64,000 bases of DNA from Haloferula helveola. GTDB taxonomy: Bacteria > Verrucomicrobiota > Verrucomicrobiia > Verrucomicrobiales > Akkermansiaceae. Shown here one piece after another: positions 16,301 through 25,700 of the stretch. The DNA lies in NCBI RefSeq assembly GCF_037076345.1, contig NZ_AP024702.1:2232001-2296000 (forward strand). Direction: 5' to 3'. The position numbers and the translations under genes were made by a program. The first letter of the stretch is position 1; every line of letters begins with the position of its first letter. The notes under the pieces are model-generated. The model worked only from the letters and a program-made list of their open reading frames with translations, ran no database searches and was not told the origin of the DNA.

Positions 16301-18151
16301 GGGTCGTTCCTCGGATTCCAGACCGACGTCAATTCGGCCGACCTGACCAACGACCTGGCGGGAAGCTTCGGACTCCGGAAGCTGGGTGACTCCGACCTGA
16401 CCCTGTCGGGCACCAACACCTACACCGGTGCGACGGTGCTGACCGAGGGAGCCCTCGAAATCGACAGCGAGGACCGGCTCGGCACGGCCCCGGGAAGTCC
16501 GGCTGCGGACCACATCCTGTTCGATGGCGGAAGTCTCCGGGCGATCGCCCCGCTCGTCATCGATGACGCCAACCGCGGCATCACCGTCGGCACCAACGGC
16601 GGGTCGGTCATCTACGGAAGCGTGGCAGTCGACCTCAACGTCCCGATCGCGGGGAGCGGCACGCTTGTGATCGAAAGCGGCAATGTGTTCGTCGGCGACG
16701 GCGTGACCCTCGGAGGCACCAACACCTTCGACGGAGCGTTCCGGATGGAGAACGGCGTGCTGGAAGTCGCCTCGGCAAGCCAGCTTCCGGCCAATGCGGA
16801 AGTTCAGTTCGGCGGTTCCGGCATTCTTCAGATCGCCGGCAACATCGACGGTGGTGCGGCCGATCTCGAACGCAACGTGGGCGCTGGCGAAGGTGAACTC
16901 AACTGGACCAACGGCGGTGGATTCGCCGCCGTCGGTGCCGACCGCACGATCAACATCGGTGGCGCGGGCGCCGACCTCGAATGGGGTGTCGGTGGATTCT
17001 TCCCGTCGGTGGATCCGCAGAACTTCGCGCTGTTCTTCGGTTCCCCGTCGGCCACCCACACCGCGATCCTCCAGAACGGGATCATCCTCCCCGATGCGGT
17101 GCAGTATTCGATCCGCACGATCGATGGGCCCACGGACGTGGGAGGCCGGGTGGCAGGCGTGATCTCCGGCGCGGGCGGCCTGAACATCCGCGACAACGGA
17201 ACGCTGTCGCTCAGCGGCACGAACACCTACGCCGGCCCGACCAACATCAACAACACCTCGACCCTGCTGATCGACGGCGACCAGTCGGCGGCGACCGGGC
17301 TGATCACGGTGACCGGCGGCGCCACGCTTGGCGGCAGCGGGATCGCGGGCGGTGCTGTGGACGTCGCGGACGGCGGCACGCTTGCTCCGGGTTCGAGCAT
17401 CGGCACGCTGACGACGGTCGATGTCGTGTTTGCCGACAACTCGATCTTCGAGGTCGAAATCGACAGTTCGGTGCCGAGCGCCGACAAGCTGGTCGTCACC
17501 GGCGGCCCGGTGACCATCAACAACAACGTCACGCTCGACCTGAGCGACATCGCGCTGAGCCCGCAGGCGATCAGCCCGGGCACCAAGCTGACGATCATCG
17601 ACTACACCGGCCAGAGTCTCGGCGGCACCTTCGCCGGTCTCGCCGACGGCGCGACGGTGGCGGTCGGCTCGAACAGCTTCGAGATCGACTACGACGACGG
17701 CCAGACGGTCACGCTGACCGCCCTGCTGAGCAATGCCTACGATTCGTGGGTGTCGGCCAACTATCCGGGACTGGTCGGCGGCTTCGATGACGACGACGAC
17801 AATGACGGCATACCGAACGGCTTCGAGTGGTACTTCTTCAACAGCGATCCGCTGACTCCCGACAACTCGGGAAGCCCGTTGGTCGAAGTGACCAAGACCG
17901 GGCCCGGCACCTTCACCTTCGTGCACCGCCGTCCGGTCGACCGCACCGGACTGACCGAGAGCTACGAGTGGTCGGCCGCTCTCGGGGTCTGGACTCCGAG
18001 CGGAGGCACCGAGAGCGGGGTGACCGTGACGATGGCTCCGGTGACCGTTGTGGCCGACGGACCGGGCTACGAGCTGGTCACCATTGAGGCGACTGTGAGT
18101 CCGGCGTCCGAAGCGAGGATCTTCGCCCGTGTGGAGTTGACCAACCCCTGA
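13394..18151 (+). CDS. giant secreted protein with autotransporter-associated beta-strand repeats
   Basis: This is a 1585-residue secreted protein with an N-terminal signal (LALLACAASCASLHA, cleavage near HAQ) and about eight autotransporter-associated beta-strand repeats of the pattern GxGxLxLSGTNTYTGxTxI, for example LTLSGTNTYTGATVL and LSLSGTNTYAGPTNI. This implies a long right-handed beta-helix rich in Gly, Thr and Asn. No C-terminal beta-barrel is present. The end has a Ca-binding-like DDDDDNDGIPNGFEW and a C-terminal segment shared in style with other Verrucomicrobiota secreted proteins. It is probably an adhesin or sheath component. It ends with a strong terminator. Several long antisense frames in it are codon-bias shadows. 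Confidence 0.85.
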   Translation: MKFNRSESFASDAHVTRLALLACAASCASLHAQLTWDPDLAGSPFGGAGVWDTTTANWWDGGANAVWDNSGATEGVFADAGGEVTLATGAGITVGDLTLNAGLGSAVVLKAETDNEGITVLDGSTWALNDNVLTFTNDQANDTTLSMAALSTLTVTGTGTFNTGVNPNGADWSVANANLVIDGPITVRGPANTIGQFGVVSMADGSAFRYERNTNQTFANNWILPSGNVTFSRQWNERFATYSGAISGSGGITVNTLGLGSSVFTGANSFTGKVVINGNMTINGDGALGAVPGAPVADQLSLDGGELAVNAGTVIPANRGVTIGAGGGTFRAGGGTIDVDSIITGAGNLELLGSSGIALNGVNTHTGTTTIDGITVNINDESALGTAPGSPVADSLTLRNGAVLFLGATSSLDSNRGITLDGGGSLIISNSPKSYGGTITGTGGFQIGRDDGFANVLTLNSDTSDYTDGTRIRKGRLALGIDEALPSDTVVTIGGNGGSNSKLYLEGHTQTIGGLDTSGSNTRQVVNFDTNAAPGSGGPAGNLIIDVADGESYVFGSNFGVNVNQDKGNFNVTKNGPGTQELSNIQIAGDVTVNDGILVFGGGPNAIANDITVNGGVLAIEGDADANSYTVGASGVLSIGDGNGNEGSIAGNTDITNDGIVLFNRGGSLAYGGVISGTGGVGVDGGVSVTLSGTNTFTGAVQVLDGEIILGSATALPDLSGVTVAAGEVFSVLFDGTTFASSDLPTVSSTVNFLDPTAYLGLDITPGSITLADAITGPHGLQMSGNDADVLSIGVAQTYTGNTRIFQGQMDLTASDQLPAGALMEIGGAGIAEFNLNGFNQTVAGLPDTLGSTRRINNRGAGPSVLTLDVPAGQEHIYTANILENGSTVSLVKNGAGEQAFEKNGFASYTGSATVNGGIMRFRFPTDIDPATQSITANAGGTFAIDTGWAQEWLTADIDTLLANATFNAGSFLGFQTDVNSADLTNDLAGSFGLRKLGDSDLTLSGTNTYTGATVLTEGALEIDSEDRLGTAPGSPAADHILFDGGSLRAIAPLVIDDANRGITVGTNGGSVIYGSVAVDLNVPIAGSGTLVIESGNVFVGDGVTLGGTNTFDGAFRMENGVLEVASASQLPANAEVQFGGSGILQIAGNIDGGAADLERNVGAGEGELNWTNGGGFAAVGADRTINIGGAGADLEWGVGGFFPSVDPQNFALFFGSPSATHTAILQNGIILPDAVQYSIRTIDGPTDVGGRVAGVISGAGGLNIRDNGTLSLSGTNTYAGPTNINNTSTLLIDGDQSAATGLITVTGGATLGGSGIAGGAVDVADGGTLAPGSSIGTLTTVDVVFADNSIFEVEIDSSVPSADKLVVTGGPVTINNNVTLDLSDIALSPQAISPGTKLTIIDYTGQSLGGTFAGLADGATVAVGSNSFEIDYDDGQTVTLTALLSNAYDSWVSANYPGLVGGFDDDDDNDGIPNGFEWYFFNSDPLTPDNSGSPLVEVTKTGPGTFTFVHRRPVDRTGLTESYEWSAALGVWTPSGGTESGVTVTMAPVTVVADGPGYELVTIEATVSPASEARIFARVELTNP

Positions 18152-18172
18152 CGGAGCGATTCATAAAGGCAG

Positions 18173-18202
18173 CGGCCGCGGGGAAACCCGCGGCCGTTTT
18201 TT
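18173..18202 (+). terminator. intrinsic terminator of the giant surface-protein gene
   Basis: A 10-bp GC stem (CGGCCGCGGG with CCCGCGGCCG, GAAA-type loop) is followed by TTTTTT. It lies about 20 bp after the stop codon at 18151. Confidence 0.9.
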
Positions 18203-18225
18203 GTGTGGAAGCATGGCACCGTGAT

Positions 18226-18467
18226 GGACCGCGAGCTTCAGCTCGCCCCGGAACCCCGGTTGGTAGGGACGACCGCCCTACCTCTGACAAAGGACCGCGC
18301 GGCTCCGACCGCGCCCCGGAACCCCGGCAGGGAGGGACGATCGCCCTCGGTCGTCCGGGATCCGCCCACTTCTCGCACCGGCGGACAAGCGGGGGCGCTT
18401 GTCCCTACCTCACCGGACCGACGGGGCGAGCTGCCGCCGACACATCGGGGGAGCAAGCTCGCGGTCC
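18226..18467. repeat. composite of nested REP-like palindromes
   Basis: The outer arms are inverted copies of GGACCGCGAGCTTCAGCTCG (left 18226, right ending 18467, diverged). They belong to the same family as 31676-31746. Nested inside are other small palindromes, including TAGGGACGACCGCCCTA and GGGGGCGCTTGTCCC types. This fills most of the 416 bp between the terminator and the bS22 gene, and no gene is seen. Confidence 0.6.
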
Positions 18468-18492
18468 GATGCGCCACTCCGTACGCCAAACA

Positions 18493-18516
18493 AGGGATCC
18501 GGCATTCCGGATCCCT
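18493..18516 (-). terminator. hairpin downstream of the bS22 gene, weak U-tract
   Basis: A stem AGGGATCCGG/CCGGATCCCT closes a 4-nt loop. On the minus strand the downstream sequence is TGTTTG, so it is a weaker terminator than those at 18173 and 31114. It lies about 50 bp past the bS22 stop. Confidence 0.45.
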
Positions 18517-18567
18517 GCTTGGTTCAAGTCTTTTCAGGCAGCAAGCGGCCACCGACGCTTCACGGCG

Positions 18568-18672
18568 TCAGGACTTGTAGCGGAGCCGCTTCTTGTGGCG
18601 GTTCTGCTTCATGCGCTTCTTGCGCTTGTGCTTGCTGATCTTCGTCTTACGACGCTTTTTGAGCGAGCCCAT
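18568..18672 (-). CDS. bS22-like mini ribosomal protein (AURKAIP1/COX24 domain)
   Basis: This is a 34-residue, very basic protein: it begins MGSLKKRRKTKISKHKRKKR and continues with MKQNRHKKRLRYKS. Its pattern (MGS, KKRRKK, SKHKxKK, then RHKKRLR) matches the AURKAIP1/COX24 domain proteins. These include bS22 of actinobacterial and Bacteroidota small subunits, the bacterial relative of mitochondrial mS38. It lies 40 bp upstream of the hisG stop codon region but is its own gene, too short for most gene callers. Confidence is high because the composition and start are typical. Confidence 0.85.
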   Translation of the reverse strand: MGSLKKRRKTKISKHKRKKRMKQNRHKKRLRYKS

Positions 18673-18712
18673 GGTGGTGTCGGTTCGGGGTTGGTTGGTT
18701 GCTAGGAAAGTT

Positions 18713-19600
18713 TCAGAGGACGAGCTTGTTGAGCGGATACTCGATGATCCCCTCGGCTCCCAGCTGCTTGAGCGCCGGGATAATGTCGCGGACGACTTCC
18801 TCGCCCACCACCGTTTCGACCGCCACCCAGCCGCCGTCGGCGAGTTGGGAAATGGTCGGACGGCGCAGCGATGGCAGCGTCTCGAGCAGGACGGACAGCT
18901 TGTCCTCGGGAAGGTTCATTTTCAAGCCCACCTTGTCGCGGGCATCGAGCGCGGCCTTCAGAAGCATGCAGATACGCTCCATTTTCTCGCGCTTCCACGG
19001 ATCCGCAGCGGCCTCGGCGCTGGCGTAGAAGTGCGGGAAGGAAGTCAGCAGGGTGTCGACGATCCGCAGCTTGTTGGCGCGGATGGACGATCCGGTTTCG
19101 GTGACGTCGACGATCGCATCGACGAGATCCGGCACTTTCACCTCTGTGGCGCCCCATGAGAACTCGACCTCGGCGTTGATGCCCTTGTCGGCGAGGTAGC
19201 GCTTGGTGATGCCGACGCCCTCGGTGGCGATCCGCTTGCCCTCGAGATCCTCGGCCTTCTGGATCGGCGAGTCTTCCGGAACGACCAGCACCCAGCGGGT
19301 CGGTCGCACGGTGGCGCGGGAGTAGGGCAGCTCGGCGAGGTCGACCAGCTCGCGGCCGGCTTCGGTCGCCCAGTCGAGACCGGTGATCCCGCAGTCGATG
19401 AATCCCTGCCCGATGTACTGGCCGATTTCCTGGGCGCGGATCAGGAAGATATCCAATTCGCTGTCGTCGGACGCCGGCCGGTAGCCGCGCGATGAGACAT
19501 GGATGTTGTATCCGGCCTTCTCGAACAGATCGAGGGTCGGGTCCTGCAGGCTGCCTTTCGGCAGGGCCAGCTTCAGGGACTTTTCAGTGTTCTCCGGCAT
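18713..19600 (-). CDS. hisG: ATP phosphoribosyltransferase, long form
   Basis: This 295-residue enzyme catalyses the first step of histidine synthesis (ATP plus PRPP to PR-ATP). Motifs include LALPKGSLQDPTLDLF at the start, FIDCGITGLDW, ATEGVGITKRYLADK, the PRPP-binding-like AIVDVTETGSSIRAN, and a C-terminal regulatory domain (DGGWVAVETVVGEEVVRDIIPALK). This is the long form that does not need HisZ. The start at 19600 (MPENTEKSLK) was preferred; the in-frame start 42 bp upstream adds a hydrophobic-free extension. No other his genes are in the window. Confidence 0.95.
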   Translation of the reverse strand: MPENTEKSLKLALPKGSLQDPTLDLFEKAGYNIHVSSRGYRPASDDSELDIFLIRAQEIGQYIGQGFIDCGITGLDWATEAGRELVDLAELPYSRATVRPTRWVLVVPEDSPIQKAEDLEGKRIATEGVGITKRYLADKGINAEVEFSWGATEVKVPDLVDAIVDVTETGSSIRANKLRIVDTLLTSFPHFYASAEAAADPWKREKMERICMLLKAALDARDKVGLKMNLPEDKLSVLLETLPSLRRPTISQLADGGWVAVETVVGEEVVRDIIPALKQLGAEGIIEYPLNKLVL

Positions 19601-19674
19601 CGGGCGGGCGGCGGGGATAGCGGCGGAAACGCCCAAACGCAAGGGAAGTTTTGTGCCGGAGGGGCCGGAATCGG

Positions 19675-21468
19675 TCAGCGGGAATCCCCGACTTCCTCGC
19701 GTTCCAGCAAGGTCCGCACCCGGACCCGCACCGGATGGCCCACCTCATCCTCCGCTGCGGCCCGGAGCCGGGAAACCAAGGCGTCGCCGGCAGCCGCCGG
19801 ACCGGCCAGCTCGAGCTCCACCAACCGGTCGCCCGCTTCCCGGGTGCGGCGCAGCTTCAGCAGCCGGTAGCCGCCGTTGTCAGCGACCGCCTGCAGCCGC
19901 TGCTCGAGCAGCCGCGGCTCGGTGACTTTTCCGACCAAAACGGAGGTCAAGGGCACCGCAAGCCCCGCACAGGCGAGGGCGAGCGTGATGAACAGGCGAC
20001 GTGCCCAGACGCCGCCCGCCTGCTGGCCGCGGATCCCGGCGAGGTAGAAGTTGCCCGCGGCTCCGAGGACGATGGCCACCACATTGGTGCCGAAAAGCAG
20101 CGCCGCGCCGCGTGACGTTTCGGTTTCGCCCAGGGAAAGGCAGATGCCGACGGTCGCGATGGGCGGCACCAGGGCCGCAGCGATCGCCACCCCGGCCAAG
20201 GCACCGCTGAGCGACGGCCGGGCGAGGCAGTAGGACGCCGCCACGCCGGAAATGAAGGCGACGCCGAGGTCGAGCAGGGTCGGCTCGCCGCGGGCGGCGA
20301 GTTCGCCGGTGAGACCGAAGCCGAGCAGCCGCGCGCCGAATCCGGCGAGGATGCCGATCCCAAGCGCGGCGAAGAATCCCATGAGCACCGCCCATTGGCT
20401 GCGCCGCCACAGCGGCCAGTTGCCTTGAACCAGGGCCAGCCCGCCGCCAATCAGCGGAGTCATCAGGGGCGCAACCAGCATCGCCCCGATCACCACCGCG
20501 ACCGAGTCGGCCAGCAGTCCGAGCGCCGCGATCGAAGTCGCCAGCACCATCAGCGCGGCGAAGTCGAAGGTCCACCGGGCCTTGCCCTCGACCTCGTCGA
20601 CCAGCGCGACGCGCTCGTCGCGCTCGAGCTGCGGCACCTTCAGCCGCATGAAGCGGCCCAGCGCCTCACGCAATTGGTGGCCCTTCGGCGGCGCCGCGCG
20701 GACCACCGCCAGCGCCAGCCCACCCGGACCCCGGAGCAACCGGTCGGGCACCGTGCCGAAAAGCTTGGCCCGCAGGGTGCCGGTATTGCTCGCGCCGATG
20801 ATGAGAAGCTCGTAGTCGCCGCCCTCGGCTTCCTTGCGGATCTCGTCCGAAACCTTTTCTCCCAAGGCCACCTTGCAGGTCACCGCGTCGGGATCCACCC
20901 CGGCGCGCTTGATCGCTTTCTTGAGGAGACGTTCCCCCACTTCCCGCGAGACCTCATCGACGTCCGGCTCGACGAAGAACGCGGTGGCCCCCTGCCCTGC
21001 CAGCTTTTCGGCGAGCCGCAGCGCCGCCCGCGAGTGAGGCCCGCCGGCGCACGGCACCAGCACCTTCCCGGCCCAGTCGCGGTTTTCCTCCGGCAACCGT
21101 AGTACTCCGACCGCACAGCGGGCCTGATCGAAGACCGCTCGCGACAACCGGCGCTCGGGAGAGTCGTTGTCGCCACGGCCCGAGTTGTGTTTGCCGATGA
21201 GCATGAACTTGGCCTGAACCGAAGCCTCAGCGAGAGCTCCGGCAGCGTTCTCCATGCGCACCCTTCCCCAGCGTTCATCTTGTTCCAGTCCGTCGAGAAA
21301 CACCGGGCGTTCGCCTCTTTCCTCCTCCCAGCCGATGCCCTCCTGCGGCCCCTCGGGATCGCATACGACCACTTCCATCGGCTCCTCGAGCGCCATGGCG
21401 GCCCGGCGCCCCCAAGCCATCAGGCCGGGTCCCTCCTCCGGGTAGCGGATCACCAACAAAAGCGGCAT
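19675..21468 (-). CDS. universal stress protein domains fused to DUF389 membrane domain
   Basis: This 597-residue membrane protein has an N-terminal soluble region with universal-stress-like domains (MPLLLVIRYPEEGPG, AGKVLVPCAGGPHSRAALRLAEKL, ELLIIGASNTGTLRAKLFGTVPDRLLRG). After it comes a DUF389 membrane domain of about seven to eight helices (RWTFDFAALMVLATSIAALGLL, VVIGAMLVAPLMTPLIGGGLAL, GVAIAAALVPPIATVGICL). A C-terminal soluble tail follows. This fusion is a known architecture, often annotated TIGR00341. Function is not established. The start is placed at MPLLL (21468); a start 15 bp upstream is in frame. Confidence 0.85.
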   Translation of the reverse strand: MPLLLVIRYPEEGPGLMAWGRRAAMALEEPMEVVVCDPEGPQEGIGWEEERGERPVFLDGLEQDERWGRVRMENAAGALAEASVQAKFMLIGKHNSGRGDNDSPERRLSRAVFDQARCAVGVLRLPEENRDWAGKVLVPCAGGPHSRAALRLAEKLAGQGATAFFVEPDVDEVSREVGERLLKKAIKRAGVDPDAVTCKVALGEKVSDEIRKEAEGGDYELLIIGASNTGTLRAKLFGTVPDRLLRGPGGLALAVVRAAPPKGHQLREALGRFMRLKVPQLERDERVALVDEVEGKARWTFDFAALMVLATSIAALGLLADSVAVVIGAMLVAPLMTPLIGGGLALVQGNWPLWRRSQWAVLMGFFAALGIGILAGFGARLLGFGLTGELAARGEPTLLDLGVAFISGVAASYCLARPSLSGALAGVAIAAALVPPIATVGICLSLGETETSRGAALLFGTNVVAIVLGAAGNFYLAGIRGQQAGGVWARRLFITLALACAGLAVPLTSVLVGKVTEPRLLEQRLQAVADNGGYRLLKLRRTREAGDRLVELELAGPAAAGDALVSRLRAAAEDEVGHPVRVRVRTLLEREEVGDSR

Positions 21469-21604
21469 GGCTGAAGCATGCACGCCCGGTCACCGCTGCC
21501 AAGCGAGACGGAACTCCGGAAGCCGGATCCAAGGGTTCGTGATCCCACCTTCAAGAAGCCTCAAACCACCGAAGCTGGCATCGACCCACAAAGATCCGCC
21601 ACTG

Positions 21605-21684
21605 GGGTTTGTAGTTCCCCCTTCAGGGGGCCGAGGCCGCCAACAACGACCGCCTGAAGGCGGAACTACGAACCACTGGCCGCG
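21605..21684. repeat. REP-like element of the GTAGTTCCGCCTTCAGG family, copy a
   Basis: The inverted arms GGTTTGTAGTTCCCCCTTCAG and CTGAAGGCGGAACTACGAACC flank a short spacer. Four fuller copies of the family lie in the window (also 26839, 27404, 62115) plus fragments. This one lies between the DUF389 gene and the next gene and does not touch a stop codon. Confidence 0.7.
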
Positions 21685-21743
21685 AACCCATTCACTGACT
21701 TTCAGCTTCATTTCGGGAATCCGCGCGTCCAGCTTTCCGGCCA

Positions 21744-22349
21744 ATGGAGGAACAACCGGCGACCGAAGCGATCAACCCTTACTCGACACCCTCAGCACCG
21801 CCGGCCTCACCGCCCGCGATCCCGGGCGGTTCGCTCACCACCACCTTCTTCAAGGACGACGTTTTTCTCATTGTCCGAGACGGCGCGGTACTTCCCCCGT
21901 CCTGCGTCTCGACAGGCGATGAAACCTCGGACAACGACTGGCGGAAGCAGGTCCCTCTCTCGTGGAACCCGCCCTGGGTTTTCCTCGGGCTCCTGGGAGG
22001 ACTCATTCCGTTGGTGATCCTCATCCTGGTCTGCCAGAAAAAGGCGAAGGTGGTTTATAGTCTCAGCCCTGCGGCCTCGAAAAGAATGCTGCGGCTTCGC
22101 GGGATCGGATTTGGCCTTCTTGCCCTCGCGGGCGTCTGCCTTCTCGCGATGATTTTCGGGAGCCTTCCTGATGAGGCGATCGGTTACACGATCGTCACGA
22201 TGATCCTCGCACTGGTAGCGAGTGTCGTACTTTTCACAGCCGCCACGCCGCTCAAGGCCATCGGCCACAAGAACGGCTGGCTCAAGGTCAAGGGCGCCGA
22301 TGCCAGGTTCCTCGAGCAGATTCCCCAAGGGAACTGGGCGGGGTTGTAA
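21744..22349 (+). CDS. membrane protein with NPYSTPSAPP start, function unknown
   Basis: This is a 201-residue protein with the N-terminal motif NPYSTP shared by many Verrucomicrobiota and Planctomycetota membrane proteins. It has three hydrophobic helices (about residues 76-97, 116-138 and 147-168), a Trp/Arg-rich WRKQVPLSWNPPWVF before the first, and a soluble C-terminus. No active site is visible and the function is unknown. Confidence 0.6.
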   Translation: MEEQPATEAINPYSTPSAPPASPPAIPGGSLTTTFFKDDVFLIVRDGAVLPPSCVSTGDETSDNDWRKQVPLSWNPPWVFLGLLGGLIPLVILILVCQKKAKVVYSLSPAASKRMLRLRGIGFGLLALAGVCLLAMIFGSLPDEAIGYTIVTMILALVASVVLFTAATPLKAIGHKNGWLKVKGADARFLEQIPQGNWAGL

Positions 22350-22483
22350 AGAGGTCGGGAACGGGTCAAACGTGGAAGCCGGCTGCAGCGGTTCGTGCTG
22401 ATTGGGGGTGAGGCTGGTTTTCATGGATCAAGGAGCCGGTGAAGGAGAAACAGGCTGCGCGAGCTTGTCCTGCAGGTCACCCG

Positions 22484-22696
22484 GAAGTCCCGAAGGGACG
22501 CAGGCAGTTAGCCACGGGGTTCACCCCGTGGTTTGCGGGTCCGGCAGATTGAATGAGCCCCGCGAGGGGCGACGGCGAGGTCAGCCTCATCCGTGCCACC
22601 GCTTCGCCTGCGCACCTTCGGCGCTCCAATATCGTGGCATCCTGATCCACGGGGTAAACCCCGTGGCTAACTGCCGGCGCCCCTCCGGGGCTGCAA
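22484..22696. repeat. long inverted-repeat element (GTTAGCCACGGGG family), copy a
   Basis: The outer ends GTCCCGAAGGGACG and GCCCCTCCGGGGC lie around CAGTTAGCCACGGGGTTCAC and its inverse. The inner part is asymmetric (AGCCCCGCGAGGGGCGACGG on one side, CGCACCTTCGGCGCTCC on the other) and is reversed relative to copies b and c. This fills most of a 420-bp gap with no gene. A half element of the other REP family follows at 22729-22755. Confidence 0.8.
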
Positions 22697-22771
22697 GATC
22701 ACCGGCGTGGATCGGCAGCTGCTTGCCCCGAAACTACGAACCACTGGCCGCGGGCCCTCATGGACCGTTCA

Positions 22772-25700
22772 TCACTCGACCTCGACGAGGATGAAAAGAC
22801 GGTCATTCGCCGTCACCAATCCTGCCGGGACCGCGGCAAGGCGGCGCTCGTGGGTCTCGCCGAGGGCTTCGCTTGAGACTTCGTCCGGCGTGAAGACCGG
22901 CCACGAGGAAACGGGACCGACCAGATCGGTCGAGTAGCGGAAACGATACGTCAGGCCCGCCAGATCCGCCTCATTCACATGGACGTAGCTGAAGCGGAAC
23001 TCGCCCGATGCGGACGGGGAAATGGAGAGAAGCTTCGACCCGGCATCCGATCCGGTCGGATCACCCTGCTTCAGCCATTCGGTGAAGTTGTCGTCGCCAT
23101 CCCCATCCGGATCCGCGCCCGACGCCGAACCGCCATCCGTCAGGCCGTTCGCCAAGGCATACTCCGAAGCCAACGAAGCGCTCAGCGGCAGCGTGCGCAC
23201 CGCGAAATTGTCGAGCACCACACGATCCGAAGCACGGGCGCTGAGCCCGATGTGGTTGGTGTCGGCCGCATCCCAAACGAAGCTCCGCGACACCGCGGGC
23301 GAGCCGCTGTCGATATCGATCAGCCGCCCGTCGAGAAACACACTGACCGTCACCGGCGACCCGGCCGCGAAGGACGCGAGCTGATAGCAGACCAGCAGGT
23401 TCCCGGTCGTCTGCCCGACCGGCACCGTGTCGAGCAGCGCACCGTTCGACCAGCACTTGAGGTTGCCGTCGATGTCGAGGTCGACAAGGAAGTCGGCGGT
23501 GCCGACCGGATTCGCGACCGACCCGCGGAACGAGTACGGCGGACCCGCGTTGCCGATGTCCCTCGAGTCCTGCGCTTCGGATGCCGTGAGCCCGACCGCG
23601 ATCCCGGCATAGCGGTCCGCCGGACCACTCGCGTCACTCGACAGGATCTCATCGACCCGCACCTGCACGGAGAAGCCTCCCGCGGCGAGGATTTCGGGGT
23701 CGACGAAGTTGTGCTGCACCGCGGTCTCGGTCATCCCCGAACCAACCGCCATCCGCAGCGCGAAGTTGTTTACCTCCGTGCTTCCGCCTTCGAAGGCATC
23801 CCACCACGCCGCGCCGGCACCGATCGGGGGCACCCGGAGCCCGGACATGCCTTCCGCTGATGCATCGTGATCGGAATTCGAGGCCCGGTTGAACGTGTCG
23901 AGGAACAGGTCTGTCGGCAGCGGGGCCGGGTTCACCTGCGGACCGGGTGGATCGATCAGACGGTCCGCCACCACGCCGACATGCGTGGCCCACGCGTTCC
24001 AGTCGTCGATCATCTCGAGCAGCAGGTCCATTTCGGAAAGCGCGAGGTTGTTCAGCTCGGTGGGATCGACGCTCATGTCGTAGAGCTCGAACTCGTCCTG
24101 CGGCGAAGACCCGTCCGGGTAAGCGAAGTTCTTGGTCACGAACTTGTAGTTGCCCTTGAACCACGCGCGGTTCGCCTCGTGTTCGAAGCCGATGCCACGG
24201 GCGGGGAAGCTGGCGGCGGTCGCGGGGTCAAAGTGTGGCTTCAGCGACTCACCCTCGAGCGGCAGCAGCGTACGTCCCGGCCAGCTCGCGGGATAGGCAG
24301 TATCCGTGACGTCGGCGATGGTCGCCATGATGTCAATCAGGTGTCCGCGATCTTCGATCCAGCGGCCGGGCGAGGTGATGCCATCCGGCCAGTGGACGAT
24401 GCATGGCGTACGGATGCCGCCCTCGTGCTGGTAGTGCTTGTAGAGCCGGAACGGCGTGTTGTTCACGTTCGCCCATCCGCCACCGATGTGGAGGTCGGGG
24501 TTCGACGCCTGCCCCATGTTGCGCAGGTTGGCGGTTCCCGTCACCGGGTCGGCATTCGAAACACCGTCGGTCTTGCCGTAGAGCCCGCCCTCGTAGTTGC
24601 CGCCGTTGTCGGCGAGGATGAAGATGATCGTGTTGTCGAGGAGTCCGTTGGCGGAGAGGTGGTCGGTGACCTTGCGGATGTTGTCGTCGACCTGTTCGAG
24701 CATCGCCGCATACACGGCCATCCTCCTCGCGAGATCCGCCTGACGGTCGGCGTCGAGGGTGCTCCAATCCGGAATGTCCGTCAGCGGTGGCAGCGGGCTC
24801 GCCGTTCCGTTGGAGTTGATCGCCGGGCTCTTCGGCGAGAGCACCCACGATGGATCCCGTACTCCGAGACTTTGCTGTCGCGCGAAACGGTCCGCCCTCA
24901 CCTGGTCCCAGCCGATCTCGTAGTGATAGTAGTCCCCACCATCGTCGCCGCCGTCCGCGGTCAGTCCGTCCGGCGAAAGGTCGGCCACGTCCGTGTAGCG
25001 GTCGGCCATTTCCGCGGGCGCGTTGATGTCCCAGTGCACCGCGTTGAAAGGCATGTAGAGGAAGAACGGCGCTCCATCGTTCTTGCCAAGGTGGTGGTCG
25101 ATGAAATCGACCGAGTAGTCTCCAATGCCGACCGTCTGATGGAAAGTCGTGCCGGTCCAGTCGATCTCGGGCACCTCGTCGTTTTCCGAATAGAACCCGA
25201 AATTCGACGGGTCCCAGAACGAGTCGTGGTTGCCGCCGCTGACCTGGTTGTGGGGAAAGCTTCCGCCGCTCGTTTGTCCGAAGATGTGCTGGAACCCGCG
25301 CCCGATCGGCGAGCGGTCCGCACTGGTGCCAAGGTGCCATTTGCCCGCCATGTAGCGCCGGTAACCGGTGGTCGAGAGCAGCTCGGCGATCGTGACGTTG
25401 TTGTCGGTGATCAGGTTCGGCAGCGACGCTCCGGGGTTGGCGGCGACCTGCTGGGTGTAGAGCCCCGAAAGAAGCGCGCAGCGGGTGGTCGAGCAGCGCG
25501 CGGTGTTGTAGAAGTTCCGGTAGCGGAGGCCGTTGACGGCGAGCGAGTCGATGGTCGGCGTGCGGATCTCCGAACCGTAGCAGCCGAAGTCCGACCAGCC
25601 CATGTCGTCGAGCATGATGAGCAGGACATTCGGCCGCTTCTGGAAGACGGTCGCCTGCGCGCTGGCAACCGGCGACGCTCCATCGAGGATCTCGATCGTG

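Noticed and set aside
15614..17926. 770-codon minus-strand frame in the giant surface-protein gene
   Set aside because: It is antisense to a gene with clear repeats and signal peptide, has Arg- and Val-rich low-complexity composition, and arises from the codon bias of the GC-rich sense strand.
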